DNA of 64,000 bases from Diorhabda sublineata. Taxonomy: Eukaryota > Arthropoda > Insecta > Coleoptera > Chrysomelidae. This document shows, in pieces, positions 10,248 through 22,200 of the stretch (within the stretch, counting starts at the first letter, position 1; each line of letters begins with the position of its first letter). The notes under the pieces were generated by a model. The model ran no database searches, was not told the origin of the DNA, and was given only the letters and a program-made list of their open reading frames with translations. Location: contig NC_079480.1 in NCBI RefSeq assembly GCF_026230105.1, forward strand, positions 15,790,488 through 15,854,487. Direction: 5' to 3'. The translations under genes and the position numbers were made by a program.

Positions 10248-13200
10248 TGATGAAATTTAGAATCTTTTCAGTTTTTTATAGCATAGAGGTCTTTGTGTTG
10301 AAATGACTTAACTAAATATATGTATTTTATTTATTATTGCCACCATTACTTGCAATATATAATAAAAATGTAGATTTGATGCGATATTCTAAGAAAGAAC
10401 CATACGCTGACCATGGAATTATTATTCTTTAAATGGTTAAATTGATCCTGTAACTGATTTTACTCTAAGGGAGATTTAAGTTTAACAATAGCAATTTTCT
10501 CTTTAGTGCAATTCAATACCGTTTAAAGTAATACCGAATGTGACATTTAACTGCTTATTGTTTAATATTTTATAGTTTAATGACGTTCTAGAAATATTAG
10601 AAATTCCGGAAAGAACCTACTTCCATATTTTTTGAAGATAAAAATGTTTCAAACATTGCTCAAATACTTTAAACTATTCTTTGAAACAAAGTGACTATAT
10701 GTGCCACATTTTTCCTATAATATAGTTTCGTTTAATAGTTTTTAAAAATCGCCACGTCAAAACGATTATTTACGTAAACTATAGGTGCCAAGACAAATCT
10801 AAAGATGATGCAATGATAAATAATTAAGGGAGAAAACAGTCAATAAGAAGATTATAATAACACGCATTATTTTATTTCGTATGCTTTTTATTCTCGAAAG
10901 CTTAAATATTTCTTCGAAGTAATGACGAAAAGTAGATTTAAGTGGGATGACCAACTATGGTCATCCCACTTAAGTGTAATAAATATATATTAAAAAATCC
11001 CTTCGTTTTCAACAAACAGTTTTTCCCTAGGTAAACTTAAAATTCTAGAAGTAGAACATAATAAATTCTCTTTGTTCGACACTTTTGAATAATTGTATTT
11101 AATTAGAAAAAATCATTTGGAATGATTTCGTATCTAAGATGTAGTGCAAATTGATTTTATATACCTCCAGAGAAACGGACACCACAAAGAAAATAAGATT
11201 TTACAATTCAAATACTCATATATAATTTTTACATTTTAATTTTATTTTTACATATACGGTTTACGCCTCCGGACTAGTCGTGGACAAAAGCAAAGAGAAA
11301 ACGGTAAAAGGTCAAATTATCCGTGAAATCAATGTCCAGCGAAGCGATTTCAATCTCAAGAACAACGAAACCATGTTGAGTAGCCGCAATTCTTTACGAT
11401 CCGTTGGCAAGTGGGATTTAAAGAGCAAAACTACAAACGGGCACTTTCTTTCAAATTTCTGATTTAAATGGATTCTATCAAGACCAGAATCCAGGTGATC
11501 GCCGCAAGCTTCTTTTTTTCGGGATATACCGTTTCTTTTTAAATTGGAGCTTTACCGAATGACAGAGGTCAAATTAAACCGTAACGTGTGATTAATTTTC
11601 CTTCGCTTTATTTTCTTCATCCATTTTTTAAGCTCCCAACAGCTTTTAAATTAGTTCATAAGATCAATACAGTATCCAATATATAATATACTTAATTAAA
11701 TATAATTGTAGTAACCGATTTTCTAATGAAATATCAAATTGATACTTTCATAATGACACTGGACATAAATATTGTATAAATTGTATGTTTAAAATGTACC
11801 CGAATGATATATAATTTTTCTTTCTTGTTTTTTCAGTTCCATTGAAACTCTCGATGAAGCCGAAACCGACCCACAGAAACAAATTCTTCGAAATAGAAAG
11901 TTTTATCACAAGAAATTATTTTCATTCCGCAACACTCATTAGAATACATAAAAATCGTTTTTTACTGTCTTTGTAACCGGCGAGGAAGCCAGATCCGTAC
12001 TGATTAAAAGCGAAAGTAAAATCTCAAAATAAAAATAAACATATTTCATTTGAAAAAATATTGAAAAATTTTTTCATAAAAGAAGTTATCTAAGCCTGCA
12101 CTTTCTGTAAAAACACGCATAATTCTGAATTATGGAAAAAAACTACTTTCATATTCTGTTTTAGTTACGCAAAATTCAAACATTTCAGAGTTATCGAAAG
12201 TTTTGTTTGTCTTATAATATGTAAATAAAGATTTTGTTTATTAACGCATAATTCTCGCGAAATTCTTGAATCGATAGGAGCAGATTTCAAGGAAAAATAT
12301 AAGCTCTACAAAACTTGTATATATCAATAATACACTGTGTAAGAAAATTTATTTAAAAAATTCAACTTGAACGAACTTGAATGTAGATATTCTTTTGAAA
12401 TAGACGAAATAATTAGACATAATATTACTCTAGATGCAACTAATCATCAAATAAAATTATTGTAGGCTTAATACGTACCGCTACAAGAAAAAATAGGCGA
12501 AGAAGAGAAATTTTCTCTCAACTAACTTCAATAATGTAAATGTGGCAGTCAAATGACTGTGCAGTTTCCATTTCTTAGCATTAGCTCTACAGATTTGCTA
12601 TTCAGTGACGTTAAAATTATGGCTATATCATTTACACAAAATTTATTTTGAGGGCGGCTTAAAGCCAGCATCGGTTTATGGACCTTTGTGTTTAAAACTG
12701 TGGATTTAATGAAGATATCATAAATACACAAGGAGCGTTGTGTTTAATAAGTTATAATGACGGAAAAAATATTAATTTATTCGATTTTTTCAATTACTTG
12801 CTTACATTGATATAGAAACCTATTTATAAGATATTTATCCGTTGCTAGGTTTATTACTTTCTCTTATTTTGAAAGCTGGTACAAAATATTTATTGTCGCT
12901 TGACTATTAATTTAATATTCACGATTAGTGAATGGGCATTCATTTTACTCTATATAACATCATTACCCTATAACTATTCATCAAAAATGAATAAATCAAA
13001 CATGCCTATTTATCGGACTCGTTTTTTTTTGTTGTTAATTATTCATGCAATGACTAAAATGATTTCGCATGAATGGGTTGAATAATTGATTTTCAACAGA
13101 TGGCACCTTCCCAGATATTCACTTGTTAGTTGACTCCTACGTTGCCTATTGTGTATATACAATATGTTCACGTAAAATGGGGAACGCAGAAGATGCGCTT

Positions 13201-13439
13201 AAAGCTATTTATAATATAACCCCGTCTTCAGCGAATTTCATTCGTTCGTAAGTTCACTCAACTGTGTCATTATTCATCATGACCTGGCGGAATACTATAG
13301 GGGATGTTTCGGCTTGTTAGGATTACAAGAGACACAAAATAATCTTTTTTTACCTAATATTAAGGTAGGTAAAATCTAGGTACAACTAGTTTATATTTTA
13401 TCTTAAAAGTTTAAAATTGATAATGTCAATAAGATTGTA
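10248..13439. other. Intergenic region with a perfect hairpin and a possible orphan exon
   Basis: Mostly AT-rich without recognised genes. A polypyrimidine tract plus AG at 11824-11836 is followed by an open segment to a stop at 11940-11942 (one frame starts SIETLDEAETDPQKQ). A second open stretch covers about 11253-11462 (contains DKSKEKTVKGQIIREINVQ). They could be exons of an unrecognised plus-strand gene, but no family match is apparent and a second frame of the first segment is also open, so this is weak. Confidence 0.35.
10938..10973. repeat. Perfect 16-bp inverted repeat with 4-bp loop
   Basis: The left arm TTAAGTGGGATGACCA (10938-10953) and its exact reverse complement (10958-10973) are separated by ACTA. 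Confidence 0.9.
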
Positions 13440-13885
13440 TGTCGTGTAGTCCTGTCTACTGTCTGATGTTTAGCAGCCAAGATATTTTTTTCTATCCGAA
13501 CTCTCTCTTTCCTTCAATTTTACGTTCGATCAGTAGGTGCAAAAATTGATATTTGTTGTTTCGCATAATGTGTCCAATAATATGAATACGTCTCAGAATT
13601 TTTTCAATCTAGCCGTCCAAAGTACTTCAAGAATTCTGCAGTGTAGCCACATCTTGAAAGTCTCCAACTTGTTAATCGCAGTCGTTTTCAATGTCCAGCT
13701 TTCCATGCCGTAGAGAAGCACCGACCAAACTTAGCACTTCAGTCGTAGGGGACAAGTAAGCACTCTTCGAAACCTCAAGAATGCCTGTCGGGCAAGTTCA
13801 ATGCGAAATGTTATTTCTTTGTCTGATTCCGGGTCTTCAAGGAGCCATATTCCCAGATATTTGAATTTATATAAAACTACTAGTT
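13440..13885 (-). pseudogene. Non-LTR retrotransposon reverse transcriptase remnant, C-terminal part
   Basis: On the minus strand, starting near 13880, frames read KFKYLGIWLLED, IELARQAFLRFRRVLTCP, VWSVLLYGMESWTLKTT and INKLETFKMWLHCRILEVLW. These are the conserved thumb and post-thumb segments of RTE-type non-LTR reverse transcriptases (YLG block, SVLLYGxESWTL, W-RRIL-W-A). A short deletion and stops after PLRLKC and in the last segment show that it is dead. Neither element end can be identified. Confidence 0.85.
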
Positions 13886-14351
13886 TTAAATTAGGAATAG
13901 AAAATGGAAATATGTTTAAATTATTCTAAAAAGCATGCAAAATACACTGACATATCAAAAGGTAGATCAGAAAAAGAGTTAGATAATATTGATGAATGTG
14001 GAGTACATTTCTTAAAACGTGTATTTATATATTATGTGCTACTGTGAATGTACGAAACGCACTATATGTTAAGATACTCTTGTGCCTGTTAACATCCACC
14101 AAGGTAGTTGGTGAATTACCGCTATCTATCCTTTCCATGACGATTTCGGTCTTTCACCGGTGATTGTTATCATAGACCCCGATGTTCATTATGACCGAAA
14201 TTATGAAGCCTGCCTGATTGATATAGAGAAATAATGATGTGTGAAAACAGAAGCTCTGGGCCAGTATACGACTAATGAATTCACAAATTGTTATAATAAA
14301 TAGAATCATAAATAGATGCAAATTGATTATTAACCGAAATAATTGAAACAA

Positions 14352-14376
14352 CCTACCTATACTAGGTATAGGTAGG
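14352..14376. repeat. 10-bp inverted repeat next to TTAGG units
   Basis: CCTACCTATA (14352-14361), a 5-bp loop, then TATAGGTAGG (14367-14376), five bases before the TTAGG run. Confidence 0.8.
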
Positions 14377-14380
14377 TAAG

Positions 14381-14403
14381 TTAGGTTAGGTTAGGTTAGG
14401 TTA
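14381..14403 (+). repeat. Interstitial insect telomere-like (TTAGG)4
   Basis: Four exact TTAGG units plus TTA. TTAGG is the ancestral telomere repeat of insects. A run this short is interstitial, not a telomere. Confidence 0.85.
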
Positions 14404-14790
14404 AATAAACATAACCTCTTCGTTACATGTGTTAAAACAAAATAGCGTAGCGACGTTCTTGCTTTTCGAACAAACACTGGCGTTTCTTAACATTCACACA
14501 AATTGTAAATCGCCGAATCTAATGTTCACAGTATGTTAACATTCACATTCATCGGTGTATGTCTGAGTCAAGTATGAATTAAGAACAGTTTTCGAGTTAC
14601 ACCATCGAAATTGGTGATTGTCGACATACACTGGTGCATCTTAACATTCACTAATATTGGACATTCACAGTAACATATATAAAATAGCGTAGCGACGCAT
14701 TTACTACTGTGGTCAGTGAATGAAGCAGCGTATATTATATTAAAGAGAGACCAGTATATTTGACGTTCTTGCTTTTCTCACAAACAAACA

Positions 14791-14795
14791 GTATA

Positions 14796-14840
<45 letters not shown>
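14791..14840. repeat. (TA)n microsatellite
   Basis: About 50 bp of alternating TA with a single G interruption. Confidence 0.95.
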
Positions 14841-14842
<2 letters not shown>

Positions 14843-17800
14843 ACCCAAACCTGTCTCAGGTGCGGTATTTGTCTTACGTTAAAAGTTTTATCCATAAATC
14901 TTTTGAGGCATAAAGAATGTATTACCCAAGAGGAACGAAAAATTCATACAACTTCGCAAAATTTTTATATGTTAAAATACTTGAGGAGTTATATTATCTC
15001 GACTACATTTTTTTATTTGCCGGTTTCTTTGTGCCTAAGTTATCTTCTCTGTAAGAACATTTTCAAAATATTTATTTTCAACATTTACAAAACGTATATA
15101 TATATTTAATGAGTAGCTGGTATAGAGTAAAGTCGTCAAAATTACGATGGAATGTTTTAAAACCGTTACCATGAACAACGTCCAATTGATACTAAAAATT
15201 TCACTAATTCCATCAGAGATAACAAAGAATGTTCGCCATTTCTTTTCCAAATGATTATTTCAAGGTACTTCAATAGCTCTAATACTATTTATTGTTGGTC
15301 TTTGGGTTGTTTATTTGACTATTTGCCCTGTTTTATTTTGCGTGTACGGAACAATTAAATTTTACGAACTTTTGCAGTAATTTTATAAATGTCGACGTAT
15401 TGTTCTTAATAATCCGTTTGGTTCTAGTTTCCAAGTTATAATTTTATTATGCCTCTTGGAGTTGGTTGTTCTCTTTGCAAATTGTATGCAGCAATATATT
15501 TACTGGAGAACTTCATGCGGATATTTCACAACAATATGTTTCTATTCAAAAAGATTTATACCAGACACAAACTGCATTACTAAAATACACTGCACATATT
15601 TATATGTCGTTTATTTTATCTATATACGATCTTCTTGCTCTATAACGTTTTATTATTGTCTGAAAAATATACATGACCAAATAGAATCAACAAAACTATT
15701 TTATATTTATTTCCTATTAAATTAAATGTTGACACTTCGAAGACACTTCAAAATAGAATTATAAACGAAATATTTTCCTCTTTGCAACAAATATTTTTCT
15801 GATGATTGATTTTTCGAATATCACGGACTTGGACGCGAGCTCTTATCAAGTGTAGAATGTATATTGAGATAACATCTGGTTCCGAATGCTGCACAATACT
15901 TCCCATTCATGGAGTTGAAAACATCCATAACACGCTTTATTAGGCAAATTTTGTGTATCCCGATTCTGTCTAATACCTAATATTGAAAATAAGTGTCTCT
16001 CTATAGAAAATACCATAGACGGAGAAAATATCAATTTTGAATCTGTTTAATAACCTATTTAAATATAATTTCAGTTAATCGACTTTTCCATTTCTTAATA
16101 CGACAATAAAATTAATTAAGTAAACAAATGAAAAGTGAAGGAACGTGTCTGATGTAATTGAATTAAAATGAATGGAATGTTCTGTATTACTGTTTCCGTC
16201 ACTGAGATTAATTTAACCAAAAGCTATAATAAACAACCTTCGCCATATTTAATTGAAAACAGACTATAATTATAATGAACTCGGTAAAGCGCAATAATTA
16301 TCCCGCTTAGAAACATAACAACCGATATTTGTTAAGAAGTCAAGTTTCTTTTGAGAATCCTTCTGAAAATTCATCATTAATACGAGAAAACGACATTAGG
16401 ATCACAAAGCCGCAAAGGAAACTTAGACAGGAATCGTTACATTTTACAGAAATGGAGGTATTCAGGTAAAGTTGGTATAAAAGCGAAGTAGTTCAAGGTT
16501 TGTTCCTAATCGCAAAGAAATCTTTTCTATAATTTTCCTTTTGTTGACGGAAGCTGTTTTCATTTATTCCACCGCTCATTTTGATAATTATTTGTAAATG
16601 ACTAATTCATTTTATCCAATTTTTAGAAATGTATAATCAGTTATATTTTTGTAAATTGTAAATTAAAAACTATTCTATTTGTCGATTTGAACACTTATAA
16701 TCAAAACTTTTATTAAAAAATTGTTTGTAATGTTATTTTTCGTAATTATATATCTTTCTTATTTCCTTTTTACAAACTTTACCGCAAATTATAAACCCAA
16801 GTGGCTTCTAATTTGAGGCATTTCCTGGGGGACTCGAAAAGTTTTCGTGTTGAATATAAGGCAATTCGAGTGAGAAAGATTTCGCCTTTATTTTACTTTT
16901 CTGTCAGCTGCCTATTTAAAAAAGGAGAAAATGTTAAACTCACATAAATTTTTCGAAGTGACTGCATGGGAAAGTAATTTCTGAACTTTATCTTTTATAC
17001 AACGAATATTCTTCTGTGTTAGAAAACGGTTTGAATTTCAAATGACTTTGGCGTGAACAAGTGTCGTTCGACTTTATAAAAAATCGCTTTTCAATGATTT
17101 CCAATTGTTTTTTTTAAACCCACCTCAAGATAGAAGTGAATCCTCTCATAATAATTTAACTATAAATTTTGAAAATTGGTGATTAATAATATATGGATGA
17201 AATGATTTATACCCCCAATGCTTGCCCTCGCATTTGACCAATATTATACATCCCATCATTATCCTTTCAACGGTAAAATCCTTTTGTGTACTGTATACTC
17301 GTATTTATATTTTTGTTGGATATGCTGGCGGACATCCTGCTATTCAGTTTAATTTAATCGAATTTTTTTGCGGAAAGCTCCAGATCAATAGAAAATTGCC
17401 TTTTTTAATTTCGTTGAATGAAAGGAATGGGCGGAAACCACAGATACAAGTTTTTTTTTGTTTCGTTTAAATGATCATGCTACACAGTTCCTTCGTGAAC
17501 GCCAATGTGCATGAACGTAAAACCAAATTAAAAATAAATTAGTTCAACAATCAGGGATATTATTTAGGGGTTAGTGTGATAAATAAATATGTGATATTGG
17601 GCAAAAAAAGTTTATTGTAAACTTGTTTGACAAAAATTATGGATTCCAATACTTTTTCTTTTATTTACACAGACATGTTACAATATGGTCTAAAAAAATG
17701 ATAAAAAATAACCATTATCTGCGACTCTAATCTCTGAAATTAATTACTTTAAATTTGACTTATCATTTATATATTAACAAAATTGCTGTTTTTTTTTCTA

Positions 17801-19196
17801 TGGCCACTTTCTACGACTGGCTCTTTCAACAGGATAAAATATGATTAGAAAACGACCAAATACTTGTGTGTTTTGTTTTGTTCCGTTTTCTATACTGTTG
17901 TTTTCACTTTACATTTATTGAAGTAACAAAATTGAGGAGTGGAGAGAGTCCCAATCAATGCTGCTTTGCTTAAATCTTATGTGACAAGCGACGTTCAAAA
18001 TTATTAAAATGTCATTCAATCTAATGACAGATTGGTAGTTTTCCTTTTAAAACAATATCGCGTTGATTGAGCCTTGGCCTACACTTATTTTTGTATAAAA
18101 TACATTTAATAATAAAAAATTTAATCTTCAATGATTAATATTTTTGTAGTGCATTTTATTAACGTAAAATTTGTTTTTTTCAGTGGCGTCCGTTATTTTT
18201 ATAAAATAGAAAAAACTCAAATGGAAAATAAGAGTCTTTTTATAATGCAGACTTTGTTATTTGGAGTTAATACTGAAAATCAACCACATACATCCTGAAA
18301 AAAATTGCGATTTCTTGAATACATTACATATTAAATGATGCTTTTCTCTTGCTTATAAATCTGACGGCATTCCCAAAATGTATGAGATTTTTTGAGAAGC
18401 TATTAGGTAATAATAACAAGCGTTCTTCTTCTTCTTTGATTCTCTTTTGTAACAATCGCGCGAATGATAATTGAATCACTTGAAAATGGCAGATAGTATC
18501 TCGAAAATTTCGTGAATGGAGAAATTTTATCTCTATTGTGAAGAGTCGTCATGAAACAAATGTCTCATGAAATAAAATTTTTTAGTTCTATCCATCTCAG
18601 AAGTTTATAAAACATATTTAATTATTTGAATAATAATTGATTGACATAATTTGTAACATGTTACATTGAGAACTGTTTATTAAGCCAAATTTGACGATCA
18701 TCATTAACCAAAATATACTGAATGAACTAAATGAAGAAAATGGAAACACTAGTAATTAGTTATATCACACATTTGATTTTGTATTATATGATTACTTCCA
18801 TTGGAATACTATTTTATTTCAACGGACGCCCAAACATTCAATGAGGGTAGTATACAAATGTATTCTATAGAATTTGTTAATATAAAGATCAATATTAAGG
18901 ATATTTTCATCTTTATAAGACTCATTTATTTTCCACAATCTGCAATTGATGAATTAAATCGATAAAGTTTTTTTTGATTGCTATGAAGGTAACATCCTTT
19001 ATATTAATATTTACATTGATCATAATCATGCAAAAATAATCAATTTCTAAAATACTAAAATTGTTCGAAAGTCATTGGGGGTTACGGGGAGAATAAACAA
19101 AGTTTTCATTTAGATGATTATCACAGTCGAAATAGACACTAAGAATAGCAGTTCAGTTCAAGGCGACATCGAATTGCACAAATATTGAAACAATTT
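14841..19196. other. Intergenic region downstream of the beat-family gene
   Basis: 4.3 kb of AT-rich DNA. I found no domain, transposase remnant or RNA gene on either strand. It could hold regulatory DNA or introns of genes outside the window. Confidence 0.5.
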
Positions 19197-19202
19197 TTTA
19201 TT
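19197..19202 (-). terminator. Polyadenylation signal AATAAA of the beat-family gene
   Basis: TTTATT on the plus strand, 32 bp beyond the stop codon at 19234-19236 on the minus strand. Confidence 0.6.
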
Positions 19203-19233
19203 TACCACGATATTTTTAAACAATTAAAAACAC

Positions 19234-22200
19234 TCACGTTAAAAGGTATATTGCAGCGAAAAGAAATGAGGCGATGTTGAACTCGTTTCGACTGCCGAAA
19301 CTTTTCACTATAACAAAAAAAATTATAAACGTTATATACAGTGTGATTCGGTAGGAAATGCGTATTGCATAACCCTGGAAAAAATCCAGTCACAAAACGG
19401 ATTTTGAGAAGATTAATTAATTAAAAAATATCAAATGGATATATACACGCTCTCGCGTTATTAATAATAATAAATTATATTATTTCTCTGTTCTAAAGCA
19501 TTTGTTAATAGAAAAGTATATAGGATATACAAAATTATCCTCTACTGTCTATTCAGAAGTACCTAAAGTTTATCGAACTGAGCCCTTTGCCTCATTTTCT
19601 TTTGTAATTTGTTTCCTTTGCACTTCTTTGGTTATTTTATTAGCTATACAAAGTTTACTTACCCAATAGAAGGGCTTCTCTTAGTGGTAGAGATTTCGTG
19701 TGTACGACACTTTCCCTGTCTGATTCATATAGTAAAGGTGTCATTGAAGCTACACATTTCACCCTCATCGAACCTCCACGGAAATGGTGGTTACCCAATT
19801 TGAATTTTAGACCTAACACCGATGATACCAACCCTCGCGAATGTTGTTCGTCGGGATATGAAATTAGTGCGTCTTGTTTTTGAATCTTTAAAAATAAATT
19901 TAATAATGTCTTTTGTTATAAATAAAATTATCGATACAATCATCAACATTTTGATCCAAGAGAAAGTAAAAGATTCGTAATTAGTATTTACCTGCTGCTC
20001 GTTTATATACCAATGCAAGATAGAAGCAGGATGACTTTTTCCTGCTGTACAATTTAAATTTATTTCATCTCCAATTTGATATTCGTCTTCTACACCTGAT
20101 ATAACAGGATTTTCAGTTGGAAGAGCTGGAACAATAAAACAGCGATAGTTGTTTTTTTTTCGTTCAAATTAAATATTAATCGTGTCGTCTACAAGAATAT
20201 CTCAAATTACTCTTGGCACTCCCTTTGTATATACACATTTGTGAACGTACATTTTCCATGACCCGACAAGTTGAATACAAAGAATCTTATGTTTGCTGAG
20301 AACATTTGTGCTTTACATCTTCATTATCTGAGTTACTTAGTTGACGTTCCTTCTCTACCTAGATTTACACTGTTCGCGACACATCTTAAACTTTTCGTGG
20401 TAACGGTAGCCATAAACAAGCAATAATCCAGAGTTATTTGTATGTCAAACTAATAAGCTTGTTTAGGTAAAAATTATTATTTGTTTCGGAAAACATTTAT
20501 TTGGTCCAATCTTAGGGGAATTAATTAATTGGGGATTGAGGTGTGTTGGAGAATTCCTCTTTCAAAAAAAAAATGATTTAATTCTTAAGATTTAAAACTA
20601 AATATTCAAACTGACACGTCTCAAAGTATTGTTGCAAATTATATTTGAACCTACCTACTACTTCCATTTTTGCCTCGCTCTGCGCTGAAGCAAAAGATGG
20701 AGCCTCTGCGGATACTTCACATCGAAATATCCCGGTACTCTTCCAATCTATAGGTCTTATTACAACTCTTTTGCTATCGGAACGACTCATCTGGAACAAA
20801 AGAATTACATTTTTCAATTTAAAAAAGTATCTACAATTTTTTTAAGAAGATACCATTTGAAACTCATATTAAACAAACGAAACTTATATCAATCAGTTTA
20901 AGATTATCATTTTATTAAATTTAGATTTCAAATTGTCGGTTTACCGTTTAATGTAAAATAATGTTGAATGTTCAATAATACCTTTATAAATCACCATTTA
21001 CTGTAATATAAAACAACAAATCTGTATTCTAAATATAAAAAAATAGAATATATGAGAACATGGCCGTCCATATTACTGAAGGGAGCAATTTCATTCACTG
21101 TATTATTCAGCTGACAATCATTTAGAATGACGCGGTATCAATTAGCAAAATAACACCAACGTAAAATAAATTAAAAAATCCTAAATCGAACGTGATTGCA
21201 TCTGCGGATTTCATTGTTCTAAAATAATATTATTTTTATTTTAAAATGAAAACGTAATCAAGACTCATTCATTTTTCTATACTATCAAATATTATTGATG
21301 CACTTTCATTTTGAATGGAATGTTTTAGCTTTCATTCGATGAATTAGCAGGACTCTTATAATTCGGACGTAACTTCAAAGTCCCCTCGTATTACATGCAT
21401 AAAAATGATTTTTTTAGCCTTACTTTATTTATGACTGTATCTTTTCGATCAAAATGATTCTTTAACATGCTATAGTAATCTCGAGCTATATTCACGTCAA
21501 CCCGATTAATCATTTACTAATTTTGTTCCGTCATGATATTTGTGAATTAAAATGTTTGATTCAATATTTGTTTTTGTGGAATCGGACCTCGATAAAAAGT
21601 AACGAAAACAGAATCTCACATCGTGATGAATCAATTGATATTTAAACAGTTTATATACTTACGTCAACGTGAATTCCATCTACTTCGAACCAATTAGATT
21701 GAGGCCTTTCTTTCGGAACGAATCTATAGAATTCCTCGTGATCCTTATACCATTTAACGGAATATAAAGTATCATTACCTAAGTCGTATTCACATTGTAA
21801 CTGGGCCGTTTCCCCTGGTACCCTATATTGAGGTACGTTTACACGAACCCATTTCAGTCCAGCACCAGATACAAGTCCTAGAAATAATTAACTGTCTATC
21901 TCAATTTATTAAAACATTCCCTATGTGTGCATGTTTGTGTGTGTGTGTTTTTTTTTATAAGAGGGGGGAATCCTTTTACGGATTTCAGGCATAGGTGGTA
22001 CGCCTGAATATGTGAGACTCGACTCTGCGGCGCTATTGCCCCTACTCACTAAACCCTAAACCTCTTATCTTCTATCCTCTCAACCCCCACGGACCTCGCT
22101 TTTAGGCATTACATCGCAGAGGGAGGAATTAGCTGCTGCTCTTCCTTCTGGTTGCTAAGATTTTATATCTTCTTTCTTCTAGTGGAAGTCATTCGCTCTT

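Larger units (their letters stand above)
14030..14790. repeat. Repeat-rich segment with recurring TTAACATTCAC and AATAGCGTAGCGACG motifs
   Basis: AATAGCGTAGCGACG occurs at 14441-14455 and 14683-14697. GACGTTCTTGCTTTTC occurs at 14452-14467 and 14762-14777. TTAACATTCAC recurs near 14488, 14535 and 14641, with related inverted forms (GTGAATGT) near 14043. The pattern suggests a degraded, internally repetitive non-autonomous element, but no ends were found. Confidence 0.45.

Noticed and set aside
14381..14403. TTAGG run as a true telomere end
   Set aside because: Only four units, embedded in ordinary DNA on both sides.
14845..14960. C2H2-like zinc finger fragment (CLRCG ... LLRHKEC) after the TA microsatellite
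   Set aside because: Spacing between the cysteine pair and histidine does not fit a standard finger and no neighbouring finger or splice context is present.
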